DNA from: Pseudomonas sp. CC120222-01a
GTDB taxonomy: Bacteria; Pseudomonadota; Gammaproteobacteria; Pseudomonadales; Pseudomonadaceae
Assembly: GCF_003097235.1 (NCBI RefSeq)
Contig: NZ_QEQQ01000015.1
Span: 62,001-126,000, forward strand
DNA length: 64,000 nucleotides
Direction of reading: 5' to 3'
Numbering within the stretch: the first letter of the stretch is position 1; every line of letters starts with the position of its first letter. Shown here in pieces: positions 17,801 to 25,926 of the stretch. A program made the translations under genes and the position numbers. The notes beneath the pieces were generated by a model. It did not search any database, was not told the origin of the DNA, and was given only the letters and a program-made list of their open reading frames with translations.

Positions 17801-18078
17801 CCGAGCAGCCAGTTGCAGTCGTCGAAGCCCAGCCGGAAGTGGTTGCAGAACCTGCACCTGCCGTCGTTGAAGCCGCCCCGGTAGCCGTCGAGCCGGCCCC
17901 TGTCGAAGCAGCACAGGCCGTCGCCGAAGCCGCCACCGTGATGCTGCCAAACGGCCGCGCGCCGAACGACCCACGCGAAGTGCGTCGCCGCAAGCGTGAA
18001 GCCGAGGCCGCAGCCAAGGCTGCGCAGGAAGCCGCCGAGCCAGTGCTGGAAGCAGCCGATGAGCACAAGCCTCATTGA
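14839..18078 (+). CDS. rne: Ribonuclease E
   Basis: This is the endoribonuclease core of the RNA degradosome, 1079 aa. The S1 RNA-binding domain is near residues 38-120. The catalytic metal-binding aspartates are Asp300 (VSIDINSARATKG) and Asp343/346 (VIDFIDMTP). The zinc-link is CPRC at 401-404, which joins subunits. After about residue 530 comes a long disordered scaffold: an Arg/Glu tract of REERAP repeats (about residues 625-765), then a Pro/Val/Glu-rich stretch, and a basic C-terminal end (DPREVRRRKREAEA). The start is ATG 14839 (MKRMLINATQ), matching the family; an upstream in-frame ATG at 14791 is not conserved. A strong terminator follows. Confidence 0.97.
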   Translation: MKRMLINATQPEELRVALVDGQRLYDLDIESGAREQKKANIYKGKITRIEPSLEAAFVDFGSERHGFLPLKEISREYFKKAPEGRVNIKEVLSEGQEVIVQVEKEERGNKGAALTTFISLAGRYLVLMPNNPRAGGISRRIEGEERNELREALNGLTVPGDMGLIVRTAGLGRSSEEMQWDLDYLLQLWTAIKEASQDRAAPFLIYQESNVIIRAIRDYLRQDIGEVLIDSIDAQEEALTFIRQVMPQYASKVKLYEDSVPLFNRFQIESQIETAFQRVVDLPSGGSIVIDPTEALVSIDINSARATKGSDIEETALQTNLEAAEEIARQLRLRDIGGLIVIDFIDMTPAKNQRAVEERVRECLEADRARVQVGRISRFGLLEMSRQRLRPSLGESSGIVCPRCSGTGIIRDVESLSLAILRLIEEEALKDRTAEVRAQVPIPVAAFLLNEKRNSITKIELRTRARIIILPNDHLETPHFEVQRLRDDNPEVLNNQSSYEIAAAEAEEAPQPTATRTLVRQEAAVKTAPARANAPVPSAAEEQPQPAAPVAPAPSAPEPSLFKGLVKSLVSLFAGKEEPAAAPVVAATEKPVAERSQRNEERRNGRQQSRNRNGRRDEERKPREERAERAPREERQPREERAPREERAPREERAPREERAPREERAPREERAPRQPREDRRGNRGEERVRELREPLDATPPVEREERAPREERAPREERAPREERAPREERAPREERAPREERQPRPPREERQPRPPREERQPRPDEQAAEQAAELADEQLPNEELQQDEQEGTDDERPRRRSRGQRRRSNRRERQRNANGELIEGSDEEGSEEQPQQHQATELGAELAAGLAVTAAVASSHISANAEAEANQQAERASAEAVTTENSEVAQPTEQVAVVAQAEEAVIAPVVEQPVREPVAVVEASVEPVVEIAPQPVVEEAPAAEPVVVAEAPVEAPVVEAKVIEAPVVEGGEAEKAQVVAEEAPVAEQPVAVVEAQPEVVAEPAPAVVEAAPVAVEPAPVEAAQAVAEAATVMLPNGRAPNDPREVRRRKREAEAAAKAAQEAAEPVLEAADEHKPH
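16710..17125 (+). repeat. Tandem Arg/Glu codon repeats within rne
   Basis: Two blocks (about 16710-16865 and 16950-17125) are built from an 18-nt unit encoding R-E-E-R-A-P, with the variants REERQP and PPREERQPR. Third-base changes between units show that the protein repeat is older than the last DNA duplications. The blocks lie in the degradosome scaffold and RNA-binding part of RNase E. Confidence 0.85.
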
Positions 18079-18094
18079 TAGCCGACGCTGAATG

Positions 18095-18131
18095 AAAAAG
18101 CCCCGCCAGTGCGAATTGGCGGGGCTTTTTC
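18095..18131 (+). terminator. Rho-independent terminator of rne
   Basis: A 10-bp stem (AGCCCCGCCA paired with TGGCGGGGCT) flanked by A5 before and T5 after lies about 20 nt downstream of the rne stop. Confidence 0.92.
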
Positions 18132-18152
18132 TTGGCTATCTGTTCAGCAGAA

Positions 18153-18250
18153 CCGGCCTCTTCGCGGGCACGCCCGCTCCTACAGGAATCCCACTTCCTT
18201 CAGGTCTTGTGATACCCCTGTGGGAGCGGGCTTGCCCGCGAAGAGGCCGG
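18153..18250. repeat. Inverted pair of P. putida-type REP sequences
   Basis: CCGGCCTCTTCGCGGG at 18153 is repeated inverted at 18235-18250 (CCCGCGAAGAGGCCGG), each arm continuing into CCCGCTCC-ACAGG. The pair lies between the convergent rne and murB genes. The same pair recurs at 28341-28449 and 63253-63362. Confidence 0.85.
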
Positions 18251-18264
18251 GACAGGCGCTGCAA

Positions 18265-19284
18265 TCAGTAAAGATTGGGCTCCATTTCCAGCTCCACCCC
18301 GAACCGCTCCAGGATATCCGCCTGGATTCGCTGCGCCAGCGCATACACCTGCGCTCCGCTCGCCTGGCCATAATTGACCAGCACCAACGACTGCAACCGA
18401 TGCACGCCGGCATCGCCTTCACGGTAGCCTTTCCAGCCCGCCTGTTCGATCAGCCAGCCCGCTGCCAGCTTCACCTGTCCGTCAGCCTGGGGATAAGCGA
18501 CCACCCCCGGATATCGGGCACGGATGCGCTCCACCAGCCCAGCTGACACCACCGGGTTCTTGAAGAAGCTACCGGCATTGCCCAGCTCGGACGGGTCCGG
18601 CAGTTTCTCGCGGCGAATGCTGCAAATGGCGTCACTGATCGCCTGTGCGCTCGGTTGCTCGACACCCTGCTCCAGCAGACGTTGGCGCACTGGCCCGTAA
18701 TCCAGGTGGGCACGCAACGTACGGCTCAAGGCATAACGCACTCGCAGGATCAACCACCGACCGGCGTTGCGCTTGAACACGCTGTCGCGGTAACCGAAGG
18801 CACACGCCTCCAGGTCAAAATCACGCAGCTCGCCGGTCTCCCGGTCCAGCGCGGTCAACCCGGCGAACACATCCTTGACCTCGACCCCATAGGCGCCGAC
18901 GTTCTGCATCGGCGCAGCCCCCACGGTACCCGGGATCAGGCTGAGGTTTTCCAGGCCACAGTAGCCTTGCGCCAACGACCATTGCACGAACGGGTGCCAG
19001 GGTTCGCCAGCCTCCGCTTCGACCACCACCCGCTCGCCGTCGTCGCTCAGCACGCGTCGACCACGGCTGGCCATGTGCAATACCACGGCATCAATATCGC
19101 GGGTCAGCAGCAGGTTGCTGCCACCACCGATCACCTGCACTGCCAACTCACGCTGACGCGCCTGAGCCAAAGCCTCGCGCACTTCGTCATCGCAGTGCGC
19201 CTGGGTGAAATAGCGGGCTTTTACATCAATACCGAAGGTGTTGTAGGCCTTCAGCGAAACCTGTTCCTGCCAAACCGCTGTCAT
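18265..19284 (-). CDS. murB: UDP-N-acetylmuramate dehydrogenase
   Basis: This FAD enzyme reduces UDP-GlcNAc-enolpyruvate to UDP-MurNAc in peptidoglycan synthesis. The FAD-binding motif GGGSNLLLTRD is near residue 58. GNAGSFFKNPVV holds the catalytic Ser, and the C-terminal part matches type I (E. coli-like) MurB. Length is 339 aa from ATG 19284 (MTAVWQEQ), which overlaps the phosphatase stop as ATGA. The frame is open 12 codons further up, but that stretch lies inside the phosphatase gene. Confidence 0.95.
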   Translation of the reverse strand: MTAVWQEQVSLKAYNTFGIDVKARYFTQAHCDDEVREALAQARQRELAVQVIGGGSNLLLTRDIDAVVLHMASRGRRVLSDDGERVVVEAEAGEPWHPFVQWSLAQGYCGLENLSLIPGTVGAAPMQNVGAYGVEVKDVFAGLTALDRETGELRDFDLEACAFGYRDSVFKRNAGRWLILRVRYALSRTLRAHLDYGPVRQRLLEQGVEQPSAQAISDAICSIRREKLPDPSELGNAGSFFKNPVVSAGLVERIRARYPGVVAYPQADGQVKLAAGWLIEQAGWKGYREGDAGVHRLQSLVLVNYGQASGAQVYALAQRIQADILERFGVELEMEPNLY

Positions 19285-19745
19285 AGCCGCCCCTTGATTT
19301 CCACGACCAGCTCGCGGCACGCAGCCTCGATCAGGTCGAGCACCTGCTCGAAGCCTTCGGCGCCGCCATAGTAAGGGTCCGGCACTTCGTCCAGGGCCGC
19401 ACCGTAGCGGCGCAGGAACAGGTCGAGCTCGCCAGCGGCGTTGTGCGGGCGCATGGCTCGCAGGTGACCGAGGTTGCTCTCATCCATGGCCAGGATCAGG
19501 TCGTACTCATCGAAATGCGCCACCTTGACCTGCTGGGCACGTTGCTGCGACAAGTCATAACCACGCGCCAGCGCCGCCTTGCAGGTGCGGCTGTCAGGGG
19601 CCTTGCCGACATGCCAGTCGCCGGTACCGGCAGATGCCACATGCACCTGCTCAGCCAGGCCGGCCGCCTGCAACTGATGGCGCAGCACGCCTTCGGCGGT
19701 GGGCGAGCGGCAGATGTTGCCGAGGCAGACGAACAGGACGCGCAT
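19281..19745 (-). CDS. Low molecular weight protein-tyrosine phosphatase
   Basis: This is a 154-aa low-molecular-weight PTP. The P-loop CLGNICRS (Cys7 nucleophile, Arg13) is at the N-terminus and the general-acid Asp is in VPDPYYGG. It overlaps murB by 4 nt and kdsB by 1 nt, so the three are translated as a unit. No tyrosine kinase or capsule gene lies nearby, so the target is unknown. Confidence 0.94.
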   Translation of the reverse strand: MRVLFVCLGNICRSPTAEGVLRHQLQAAGLAEQVHVASAGTGDWHVGKAPDSRTCKAALARGYDLSQQRAQQVKVAHFDEYDLILAMDESNLGHLRAMRPHNAAGELDLFLRRYGAALDEVPDPYYGGAEGFEQVLDLIEAACRELVVEIKGRL

Positions 19746-20509
19746 CAGGCCTCCAGCAAGCGCCGTACGCGCTCCAGGTCTTCAGGGGTATCGACACCCA
19801 CGGCTGGCGCTTCGATAGCGTCCTCAACGTGGATGCGCACGCCATGCCACAGCGCACGCAGCTGCTCCAGGGCCTCGGTCTGCTCGAGCCAGCATGGGCC
19901 CCAGCTGACGAAGTCCTGCAGGAAGCCGACGCGGTACGCGTACATGCCGATGTGACGACGATACGGCGCGCTCTCCGGCAACACGTTGCGGTCCTTGGCA
20001 AAGGCATCGCGAGCCCACGGCAGCGGCGCGCGGCTGAACGTCAGGGCCAACCCGTTCTTGTCGCTGACCACCTTGACGGCATTGGGATTGAACACGGTTT
20101 CCGGTTCATGGATCGGCTCGGCCAGGGTGGCGATGCCGGCTTCCGGGTGGGCAGCCAGGTTGGCGGCCACCTGGTCGATGATCACCGGCGGGATCAGCGG
20201 CTCGTCACCCTGCACGTTGACCACGATGGCATCGGCCGGCAGGCCAAGGTGCGCGGCCACTTCGGCCAGGCGGTCGGTGCCCGACTCATGGTCGGCGCGG
20301 GTCATCAGCACTTCGGCGCCGAAGGCCTGGCAGGCTTCGAGGATACTGGCGTCATCGGTGGCGATGACCACGCGGTTTGCACCACTCTTGCGCGCCTGCT
20401 CCCAGACATGCTGGACCATCGGCTTGCCGGCGATCGCCAGCAATGGCTTGCCCGGCAGGCGCGTGGAGCGCAGCCGGGCAGGAATGACCACGGTGAAATT
20501 CACGCTCAT
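19745..20509 (-). CDS. kdsB: CMP-KDO synthetase
   Basis: It activates KDO with CTP for lipopolysaccharide inner-core synthesis. The N-terminal nucleotidyltransferase motif VVIPARLRSTRLPGKPL is typical, as is VNVQGDEPLIPP. Length is 254 aa. It overlaps the Trm112-like gene (ATGA) and the phosphatase gene, and sits with lpxK in an envelope operon. Confidence 0.97.
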   Translation of the reverse strand: MSVNFTVVIPARLRSTRLPGKPLLAIAGKPMVQHVWEQARKSGANRVVIATDDASILEACQAFGAEVLMTRADHESGTDRLAEVAAHLGLPADAIVVNVQGDEPLIPPVIIDQVAANLAAHPEAGIATLAEPIHEPETVFNPNAVKVVSDKNGLALTFSRAPLPWARDAFAKDRNVLPESAPYRRHIGMYAYRVGFLQDFVSWGPCWLEQTEALEQLRALWHGVRIHVEDAIEAPAVGVDTPEDLERVRRLLEA

Positions 20510-20691
20510 TTGTCCAGACGCTCATCGTCGGTCAAGGTACGCGCCTCGCTTTCCAGCATCACCGGGATGCCGTCGCGGATCGGGTAGGCAAGGCCCGCGC
20601 CCTTGCTGATCAGCTCGGTCTTGTCGGCGCTGAGCTTGAGCGGGCCCTTGGTGATCGGGCAGGCCAGGATATCGAGCAGTTTGGTGTCCAT
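20506..20691 (-). CDS. Trm112/YcaR family small protein
   Basis: This 61-aa protein belongs to the Trm112/UPF0434 family (E. coli YcaR), normally found beside kdsB and lpxK. Motifs LLDILACP and YPIRDGIPVML match. The second Cys of the usual CPxC pair is replaced (CPITKG), so zinc binding is unlikely. Its function is not established. Confidence 0.92.
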   Translation of the reverse strand: MDTKLLDILACPITKGPLKLSADKTELISKGAGLAYPIRDGIPVMLESEARTLTDDERLDK

Positions 20692-20734
20692 GGAAGCGTC
20701 CTTGAGGCCGGATGGCCGGAAATTGAAGAAGGGC

Positions 20735-21736
20735 TCAGGGCTTGCGCAGCAAGCGCTGCAGCTGGCTGTCGAACCAGGCGCCGAAGGCTGGCGTGGGCTG
20801 TGCCTCGACAGCCAGGTACCACCAGTCGTCGGCAGCGAAGGCCCGGCATTTCACCGCATCCTTTTCGGTCATGACCAGCGGCAACGACGGGCTGAACGCC
20901 AGGCTTTCGGCGCTGAACTGTGCATGGTCGGCAAAGGGATGCGGCACCGGCTGCCAGTTTAGCCCCAGCAGGGTATTGAAGAAACGTTGCGGGTTGCCGA
21001 TGCCGGCAACCGCGTGCAGGCGCTGGCCCGCAGGAAAAAGATCGAGTTCGCGGCGCTCGCCGCTGCGCAGGTTGACCAGGGCGGACGGTTGCAGGCTGAA
21101 ACCGAAACCCTTGGTGCTGTCTTCACTGGCGCCGTTGAACAGCACGGCGTCAGCTTCCTGCAGGCGCTCGGCAGGCTCGCGCAGCGGCCCGGCCGGCAGG
21201 CAACGGCCATTGCCCAGCCCACGAGCGGCATCGATCAGCACCAGTTCAAGGTCACGGGCCAGGCGGTAGTGCTGCATGCCGTCGTCGCACAGGATCAGGT
21301 CCAGTGGTTCGCTGGCCAGCAGCGCCTGCACTGCGGCGGAACGGTCAGGGTCGATCATCAGGGGCACGCCGGTGCGCTGGACGATCAGCAAGGGTTCGTC
21401 ACCGGCCTGTTCGGCTGGCTGGCTCGCCTCTACCCGCCACGGGTAATGTGGCGGCTTGGCACCGTAGCCACGGCTGACCACACCGACCTTGAGGCCCTGG
21501 CGGCGGCAATGTTCGATCAGCCAGAGAATCATCGGCGTCTTGCCGGTGCCGCCCACCGTGATGTTACCCACCACGATGACCGGTACCGGCGCCCGGTAGC
21601 TGGCACTTTCACCACTGAGAAAACGCGCACGCTTGCGCGTCACCACGCGCCGGTACAGCGCTTCGAGCGGACGCAGCAGCGCCAGGGCCGGATGCCCGGC
21701 GTACCAGGCAGCGAGCAAGCGGTCGGCGAGCGCCAT
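20735..21736 (-). CDS. lpxK: Tetraacyldisaccharide 4'-kinase
   Basis: It phosphorylates the lipid A disaccharide precursor at the 4' position. The Walker A motif VGGTGKTP is at residues 61-68, and LILCDDGMQHYRLARD is characteristic. A hydrophobic N-terminus fits membrane association. Length is 333 aa from the ATG at 21736, which overlaps the exbD stop by one base (TGATG). Confidence 0.95.
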   Translation of the reverse strand: MALADRLLAAWYAGHPALALLRPLEALYRRVVTRKRARFLSGESASYRAPVPVIVVGNITVGGTGKTPMILWLIEHCRRQGLKVGVVSRGYGAKPPHYPWRVEASQPAEQAGDEPLLIVQRTGVPLMIDPDRSAAVQALLASEPLDLILCDDGMQHYRLARDLELVLIDAARGLGNGRCLPAGPLREPAERLQEADAVLFNGASEDSTKGFGFSLQPSALVNLRSGERRELDLFPAGQRLHAVAGIGNPQRFFNTLLGLNWQPVPHPFADHAQFSAESLAFSPSLPLVMTEKDAVKCRAFAADDWWYLAVEAQPTPAFGAWFDSQLQRLLRKP

Positions 21737-22170
21737 CAAGGTGTCCCCTGGGCGGCCTCGACGGTGGTCATGCGCAGGTGGCTGAAACCGAGCTTGCCGG
21801 CAGCATCCATTGCAGTGATCACGGCCTGGTGCGGGGTTTTGCCGTCGGCACTGATGGCCAATGGCAGCTTGTTGTCACCCCCCGACTCGCGCTCGATGGC
21901 TTCGGTCAGGGTCGCCAGGTCGCTCTTGGGCAGCAGGTGGTTGTTCACCGAATACACGCCATCGGCGCTGATGGTCACTTCCACCAGCTTGCCCTGATCG
22001 GCCGGTGCCTGCTCGGCGCTGGCCGCTTCGGGCAGCTCGACGCGCAACTGCGTCTCGCGGGTGAAGGTGGTGGTGACCACGAAGAACAGCAGCAGGACGA
22101 ACACCACATCGATCAGCGATGCGAGGTTGATGTCGACGTTCTCCCGCTGGCGATTGCGCCGGAACTTCAC
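21736..22170 (-). CDS. exbD: ExbD/TolR family transport protein
   Basis: This 144-aa protein has one membrane helix (LIDVVFVLLLFFVVTTTF), including the conserved Asp of the proton channel, and a periplasmic domain. It pairs with the ExbB homologue that overlaps it by 4 nt. No TonB gene is adjacent, so whether the pair energises TonB or another system is open. The link to lpxK is conserved in Pseudomonas. Confidence 0.92.
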   Translation of the reverse strand: MKFRRNRQRENVDINLASLIDVVFVLLLFFVVTTTFTRETQLRVELPEAASAEQAPADQGKLVEVTISADGVYSVNNHLLPKSDLATLTEAIERESGGDNKLPLAISADGKTPHQAVITAMDAAGKLGFSHLRMTTVEAAQGTP

Positions 22171-22802
22171 GCCTTGCCTCCGGCCACTTCCACTTCGCGG
22201 TCGCCCTGGATCACTTCCACCAGCTTGATCGCCTCCTGCTCCATGCCCACCACCAGTTCATCGATGCGGCGCAGCAGGAAGCGGTGGAAGAACACCGCCG
22301 GGATACCGACCATCAGGCCGGCCGCAGTGGTGACCAGGGCCTTGGAGATACCACCGGCCAATACCGCTGCGTTGGCGGTCATCTGCGAGCCCATGAAGGC
22401 GCTGAAGATATCGATCATGCCCAGCACGGTGCCCAGCAGGCCGAGCAACGGCGCCATCGCGGCGATGGTGCCGAGGGTGCTGATGTAGCGCTCGAGTTCG
22501 TGGATGACGCGCGAAGCGGCTTCCTCGATGCACTCTTTCATGATCTCGCGGCCATGGCGCGAGTTGGCCAGGCCCGCGGCGAGGATTTCGCCCAGCGGCG
22601 AGTCGGCGCGCAAGGCCTTGAGCTTGTCACTGGTGAGTTGCTTGTCCTTGATCCACATCCACACCTGGCCCAGCAGGTGCGGCGGGGTGACGCGGCTGGC
22701 GCGCAGGGTCCACAGGCGCTCGACGACGATAGCCATGGCGGCGATGGAACTCAGAATGATCGGCAGCATCATCCAACCACCGGACTTGACCAATTCCCAC
22801 AC
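22167..22802 (-). CDS. exbB: ExbB/TolQ family proton channel protein
   Basis: This is a MotA/TolQ/ExbB channel protein with three membrane helices: WMMLPIILSSIAAMAIVVE near the start, and two in the C-terminal half (MAPLLGLLGTVLGMI and ALVTTAAGLMVGIPAVF). I chose the GTG at 22802 (VWELVKSGGW; 211 aa) because AAGGGG lies 8 nt upstream and family members start there. The frame is open 15 codons further, where there is no ribosome binding site. Confidence 0.92.
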   Translation of the reverse strand: MWELVKSGGWMMLPIILSSIAAMAIVVERLWTLRASRVTPPHLLGQVWMWIKDKQLTSDKLKALRADSPLGEILAAGLANSRHGREIMKECIEEAASRVIHELERYISTLGTIAAMAPLLGLLGTVLGMIDIFSAFMGSQMTANAAVLAGGISKALVTTAAGLMVGIPAVFFHRFLLRRIDELVVGMEQEAIKLVEVIQGDREVEVAGGKA

Positions 22803-22940
22803 AGTAAACGCCCCTTCGGAAAAAGGCCGCCACTCTACCATAGGCACGGCGAGGGCTCATCTGCCGGAGGTCAGGGAATTGGCAGGCCAGTTTCTGGCTT
22901 GGGCTTTGCGGTGGCTGAACTTGCCCGCGAAAGGGCCAGT

Positions 22941-25157
22941 TCAGCCACCAACAACATCACGCCAGAACCGCCGCTGTCGGCGCACACTCTCAACCTCGCC
23001 CTGCCCGCCCAACACCAACCGCAGCGCCCCCTCCACCGCTGTGTCGTGAATGGCCAGCCCATGCCGCCGGTAACGCTCGACCACCTGTGCATGAGGATGC
23101 CCGAAACTGTTGTTGCGCCCCCGCGAAATCAGCACGCCACGTGCAGCCGTAGCGCGAATGAACGCCTCGGTGGATGAAGTACGGCTGCCATGGTGCGGCG
23201 CTTGCAGCCAGTCGATACGAGGTGCAGCGCTTTGCGCCAGCCAAGCCCGCTCGGCGCCAGCCTCCATATCCCCCGCCAGTAACATCCGCTCGCCCTGCGC
23301 CTCAACCATCAGCACACAGGAACGGTCATTGCTACTCTGCCCATCCTCCCAGCGCCATAGCGAAAAGTGCACGCCATCCCATGACCATTGCTCACCACTG
23401 GCACAGGGTTGCAACTGCACGTCAGCCAGTGCTTCACCGCCAATTACCCGCTTGACCGGCAAGCCTGCCTGGATGGCCGCAGCGCCCCCCGCATGGTCGG
23501 CATGGGCGTGGCTGATCAGCATCAGGTCCAGGTGGTCTACCCCCAGCTTGCGCAGGGCTGGCAGCACCACCCGCTCGCCCAGATCGGTTTCGCCCTTGGC
23601 CGGCCCGGCGTCGTAAAGCAGGGTGTGATGCTGCGTGCGCAACAGCATCGACAAGCCTTGGCCGACGTCCAGCTGCCAGATTTCAACCTGCCCATGCGGC
23701 ACGGGCTCCCTCGGCACCCACAAGGCCAGTAGCATGACCCCGCCCAGCCAACGCAATGGCACACCGCGAGGCAACAGCAACAGCAGCGCCCCGCAACACA
23801 CCAGCAACCACGCCAACACCGGCAGTGCCGGCGGTATCCATACCGGCCGCCACGCCGCCAGCAAACCCAGCAGGTGGAACAGGATCTCCAGCAAGCCACC
23901 TGCGACCCACAGCAGGCCCTCACCAATGCCCGCCAGCGGCAACAACAACGTACCGAGCAATGCCAGTGGCAGCACCGCCAGGCTGACCCAGGGCACCGCC
24001 AGCAAGTTCGCTGCTGGCGCACTCAGGCTGACCGGCAATCCCGTAGCCAACAGCACCGGCAACAGACCGACGGCGATCACCCACTGGGCCCGCGTCCACG
24101 CCTGCCAGGGGCGCCAGCCGCCAAGCCGTGCAGCAAAGCTGTAGATAAGGATCGCCACCGCCGCGAACGACAGCCAAAAACCGGGGAGCAACGCCGCCAG
24201 GGGTTCGGCCAGCAATACCAGGTTCAACGCCAGCAGCAGTGGGAACATCGCTCCCAGCTGACGAAAGCGCAGACGCCACAGCAGCACCACCGCCAGCATC
24301 AGGCAGGCGCGCTGCACCGGCACGCCCGCACCGGCCAGCCAGCCGTAGCCCAGCGCCGCAGCCAGCGCCAGGCCGCACGCCCACGGCAACCACGGCCACC
24401 CCTGCGGCCAGAGCCCCCAACGCGCCAAACCCGCCACCAAGGCATACAGCAAGCCCGCGACCAGGCCAATGTGTTGCCCGGAAATCACCAGCAAGTGCAC
24501 CGTGCCAGTCGCTTGCAACGCTTGCCACTGCTCGCGGGCCAGGCCCGCCCCGTCGCCGAGCACCAAGGCTACCAATGCCGCGCCCTGCCCCTGGGCATCG
24601 ACCTTCAGCAGGCGTTCGCGCAGTGCGTCCCGCCACCCTGGGGTCACTGCGTGTCTCAACTGGCCCGCCTTGACCGTGCCAGTGGCGCCGATGCGGCGAG
24701 CCAGCAGCTGCGCCTCGCGATCTGGGCCATACGGGTTCAGCAACCCGGCCGGGCGCTGCAAGGTGACTGCCATGCGCCACTGTTCGCCAGCATGGATGGC
24801 CGGGCCATCGAACCAGCTCAGCTGCAGGCGCCTTGGCAGTTCGGCGCGGCGCGAATGCGGCTGCTCCAGTTCAAAGCGCACACCCTGTGCGGTGCGCGTC
24901 GGCAATCCGACGACACGGCCTTGCAACCATAGAGTGCGGCCATCCAGCCCGGGGGCCAATCGGTCATCCAGCGCCAGCTGCGCCGACCAGCAGGCCCAGC
25001 ACAGCCCCAGTAGAAAACAGCCCAGCGGCCACAGGCGGGTGCACGCGCAGGCGCCACCCGCCAGCAACAGCAGTAGCAGCCACCCGACCGACGGCAATAC
25101 GGGGAGAAAACCCAGGCACAACAGCCCGAGCGCGAGCGCAAACATCCCTGTGCGCAT
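22941..25157 (-). CDS. comEC: DNA internalisation protein ComEC/Rec2
   Basis: This is the inner-membrane channel for single-stranded DNA in natural transformation, 738 aa. N-terminal helices are followed by the Competence domain (GQHIGLVAGLLYALVAG region), many further helices, and a C-terminal metallo-beta-lactamase-like domain with ISHAHADHAGG near residue 540 and HHGSRTSS later. The gene looks intact. It stands alone between exbB and the divergent DUF2062 gene. Confidence 0.94.
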   Translation of the reverse strand: MRTGMFALALGLLCLGFLPVLPSVGWLLLLLLAGGACACTRLWPLGCFLLGLCWACWSAQLALDDRLAPGLDGRTLWLQGRVVGLPTRTAQGVRFELEQPHSRRAELPRRLQLSWFDGPAIHAGEQWRMAVTLQRPAGLLNPYGPDREAQLLARRIGATGTVKAGQLRHAVTPGWRDALRERLLKVDAQGQGAALVALVLGDGAGLAREQWQALQATGTVHLLVISGQHIGLVAGLLYALVAGLARWGLWPQGWPWLPWACGLALAAALGYGWLAGAGVPVQRACLMLAVVLLWRLRFRQLGAMFPLLLALNLVLLAEPLAALLPGFWLSFAAVAILIYSFAARLGGWRPWQAWTRAQWVIAVGLLPVLLATGLPVSLSAPAANLLAVPWVSLAVLPLALLGTLLLPLAGIGEGLLWVAGGLLEILFHLLGLLAAWRPVWIPPALPVLAWLLVCCGALLLLLPRGVPLRWLGGVMLLALWVPREPVPHGQVEIWQLDVGQGLSMLLRTQHHTLLYDAGPAKGETDLGERVVLPALRKLGVDHLDLMLISHAHADHAGGAAAIQAGLPVKRVIGGEALADVQLQPCASGEQWSWDGVHFSLWRWEDGQSSNDRSCVLMVEAQGERMLLAGDMEAGAERAWLAQSAAPRIDWLQAPHHGSRTSSTEAFIRATAARGVLISRGRNNSFGHPHAQVVERYRRHGLAIHDTAVEGALRLVLGGQGEVESVRRQRRFWRDVVGG

Positions 25158-25299
25158 GAGGTAGAGCTCCAGAAGCGGAATCGCTTACTGAGGCATAGAC
25201 GAAAAGCCGGCATTGCCCGCTAAACAATTGTCACAAACTCTAAACAAGGCTGAACGCGAATAAAGGCATACTTCCCGGATCAACGCTCCGGGAGCCTAC

Positions 25300-25926
25300 A
25301 TGCCGCGCCGACTTTTCAAACGCTACATGCCGGATCCGACCAGCATTCGGGAACACAAGTCCTTACGCTTTTTCGGCAAGCTGCTGCATGACCCGAACCT
25401 CTGGCACCTCAACCGTCATTCGGTGGCGCGGGCCATGGGTGTGGGCCTGTTCGCGGCGTTGATCCCGATCCCCATGCAGATGCTGCTGGCCGCAGCACTG
25501 GCGATCCCGGTACGCGGCAACCTGCCGATCGCCGTCAGCCTGGTCTGGCTGACCAACCCGCTGACCATGCCACCGGTGTTCTTCGTCACCTACATGACCG
25601 GCGCCTGGCTGATGCAGATCCCGCCGCGCTCCCTGCCCGACGAACTGACCTTCGAATGGATCACCGACCAGTTGGCCAGCCTGTGGCAGCCGTTCCTGCT
25701 GGGTTCGGTGGTGTGCGGGGTGGTGCTGGGCGTGGTCGCCTACTTCACCACCCTGCTGTACTGGCGCTGGTGGATTGGCCGGCAGTGGCGCCGGCGCAAG
25801 CAACGGCTGTCAGGCGCGCATGCCGCGGCCGCTGACCAGCAGGCGAACGCACAGCACGTAGAGCACAGCAGTGGCCACCAGCATGAAGGTGATCGCCGTG
25901 CCAATACTGATGTCCGACACCCCTAG
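25300..25926 (+). CDS. DUF2062 family membrane protein
   Basis: This 208-aa protein has the DUF2062 pattern: RHSVARAMGVGLFAALIPIP, WLTNPLTMPPVFF, and two or three hydrophobic helices. Its function is unknown. GGGAG lies 5 nt before the ATG. The last 39 residues (after RRRKQRLSG) are polar and His/Gln-rich, and they overlap the convergent permease gene by 117 bp. That tail reads like antisense of the permease, so the gene probably lost its original stop. Confidence 0.88.
   Translation: MPRRLFKRYMPDPTSIREHKSLRFFGKLLHDPNLWHLNRHSVARAMGVGLFAALIPIPMQMLLAAALAIPVRGNLPIAVSLVWLTNPLTMPPVFFVTYMTGAWLMQIPPRSLPDELTFEWITDQLASLWQPFLLGSVVCGVVLGVVAYFTTLLYWRWWIGRQWRRRKQRLSGAHAAAADQQANAQHVEHSSGHQHEGDRRANTDVRHP

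Noticed and set aside
14380..18075. Long open frame (about 1230 codons) antisense to rne
   Set aside because: It is the mirror of the GC-rich, repeat-containing rne gene. The product is Phe/Gly/Leu low-complexity without any domain, while the plus strand encodes a complete RNase E.
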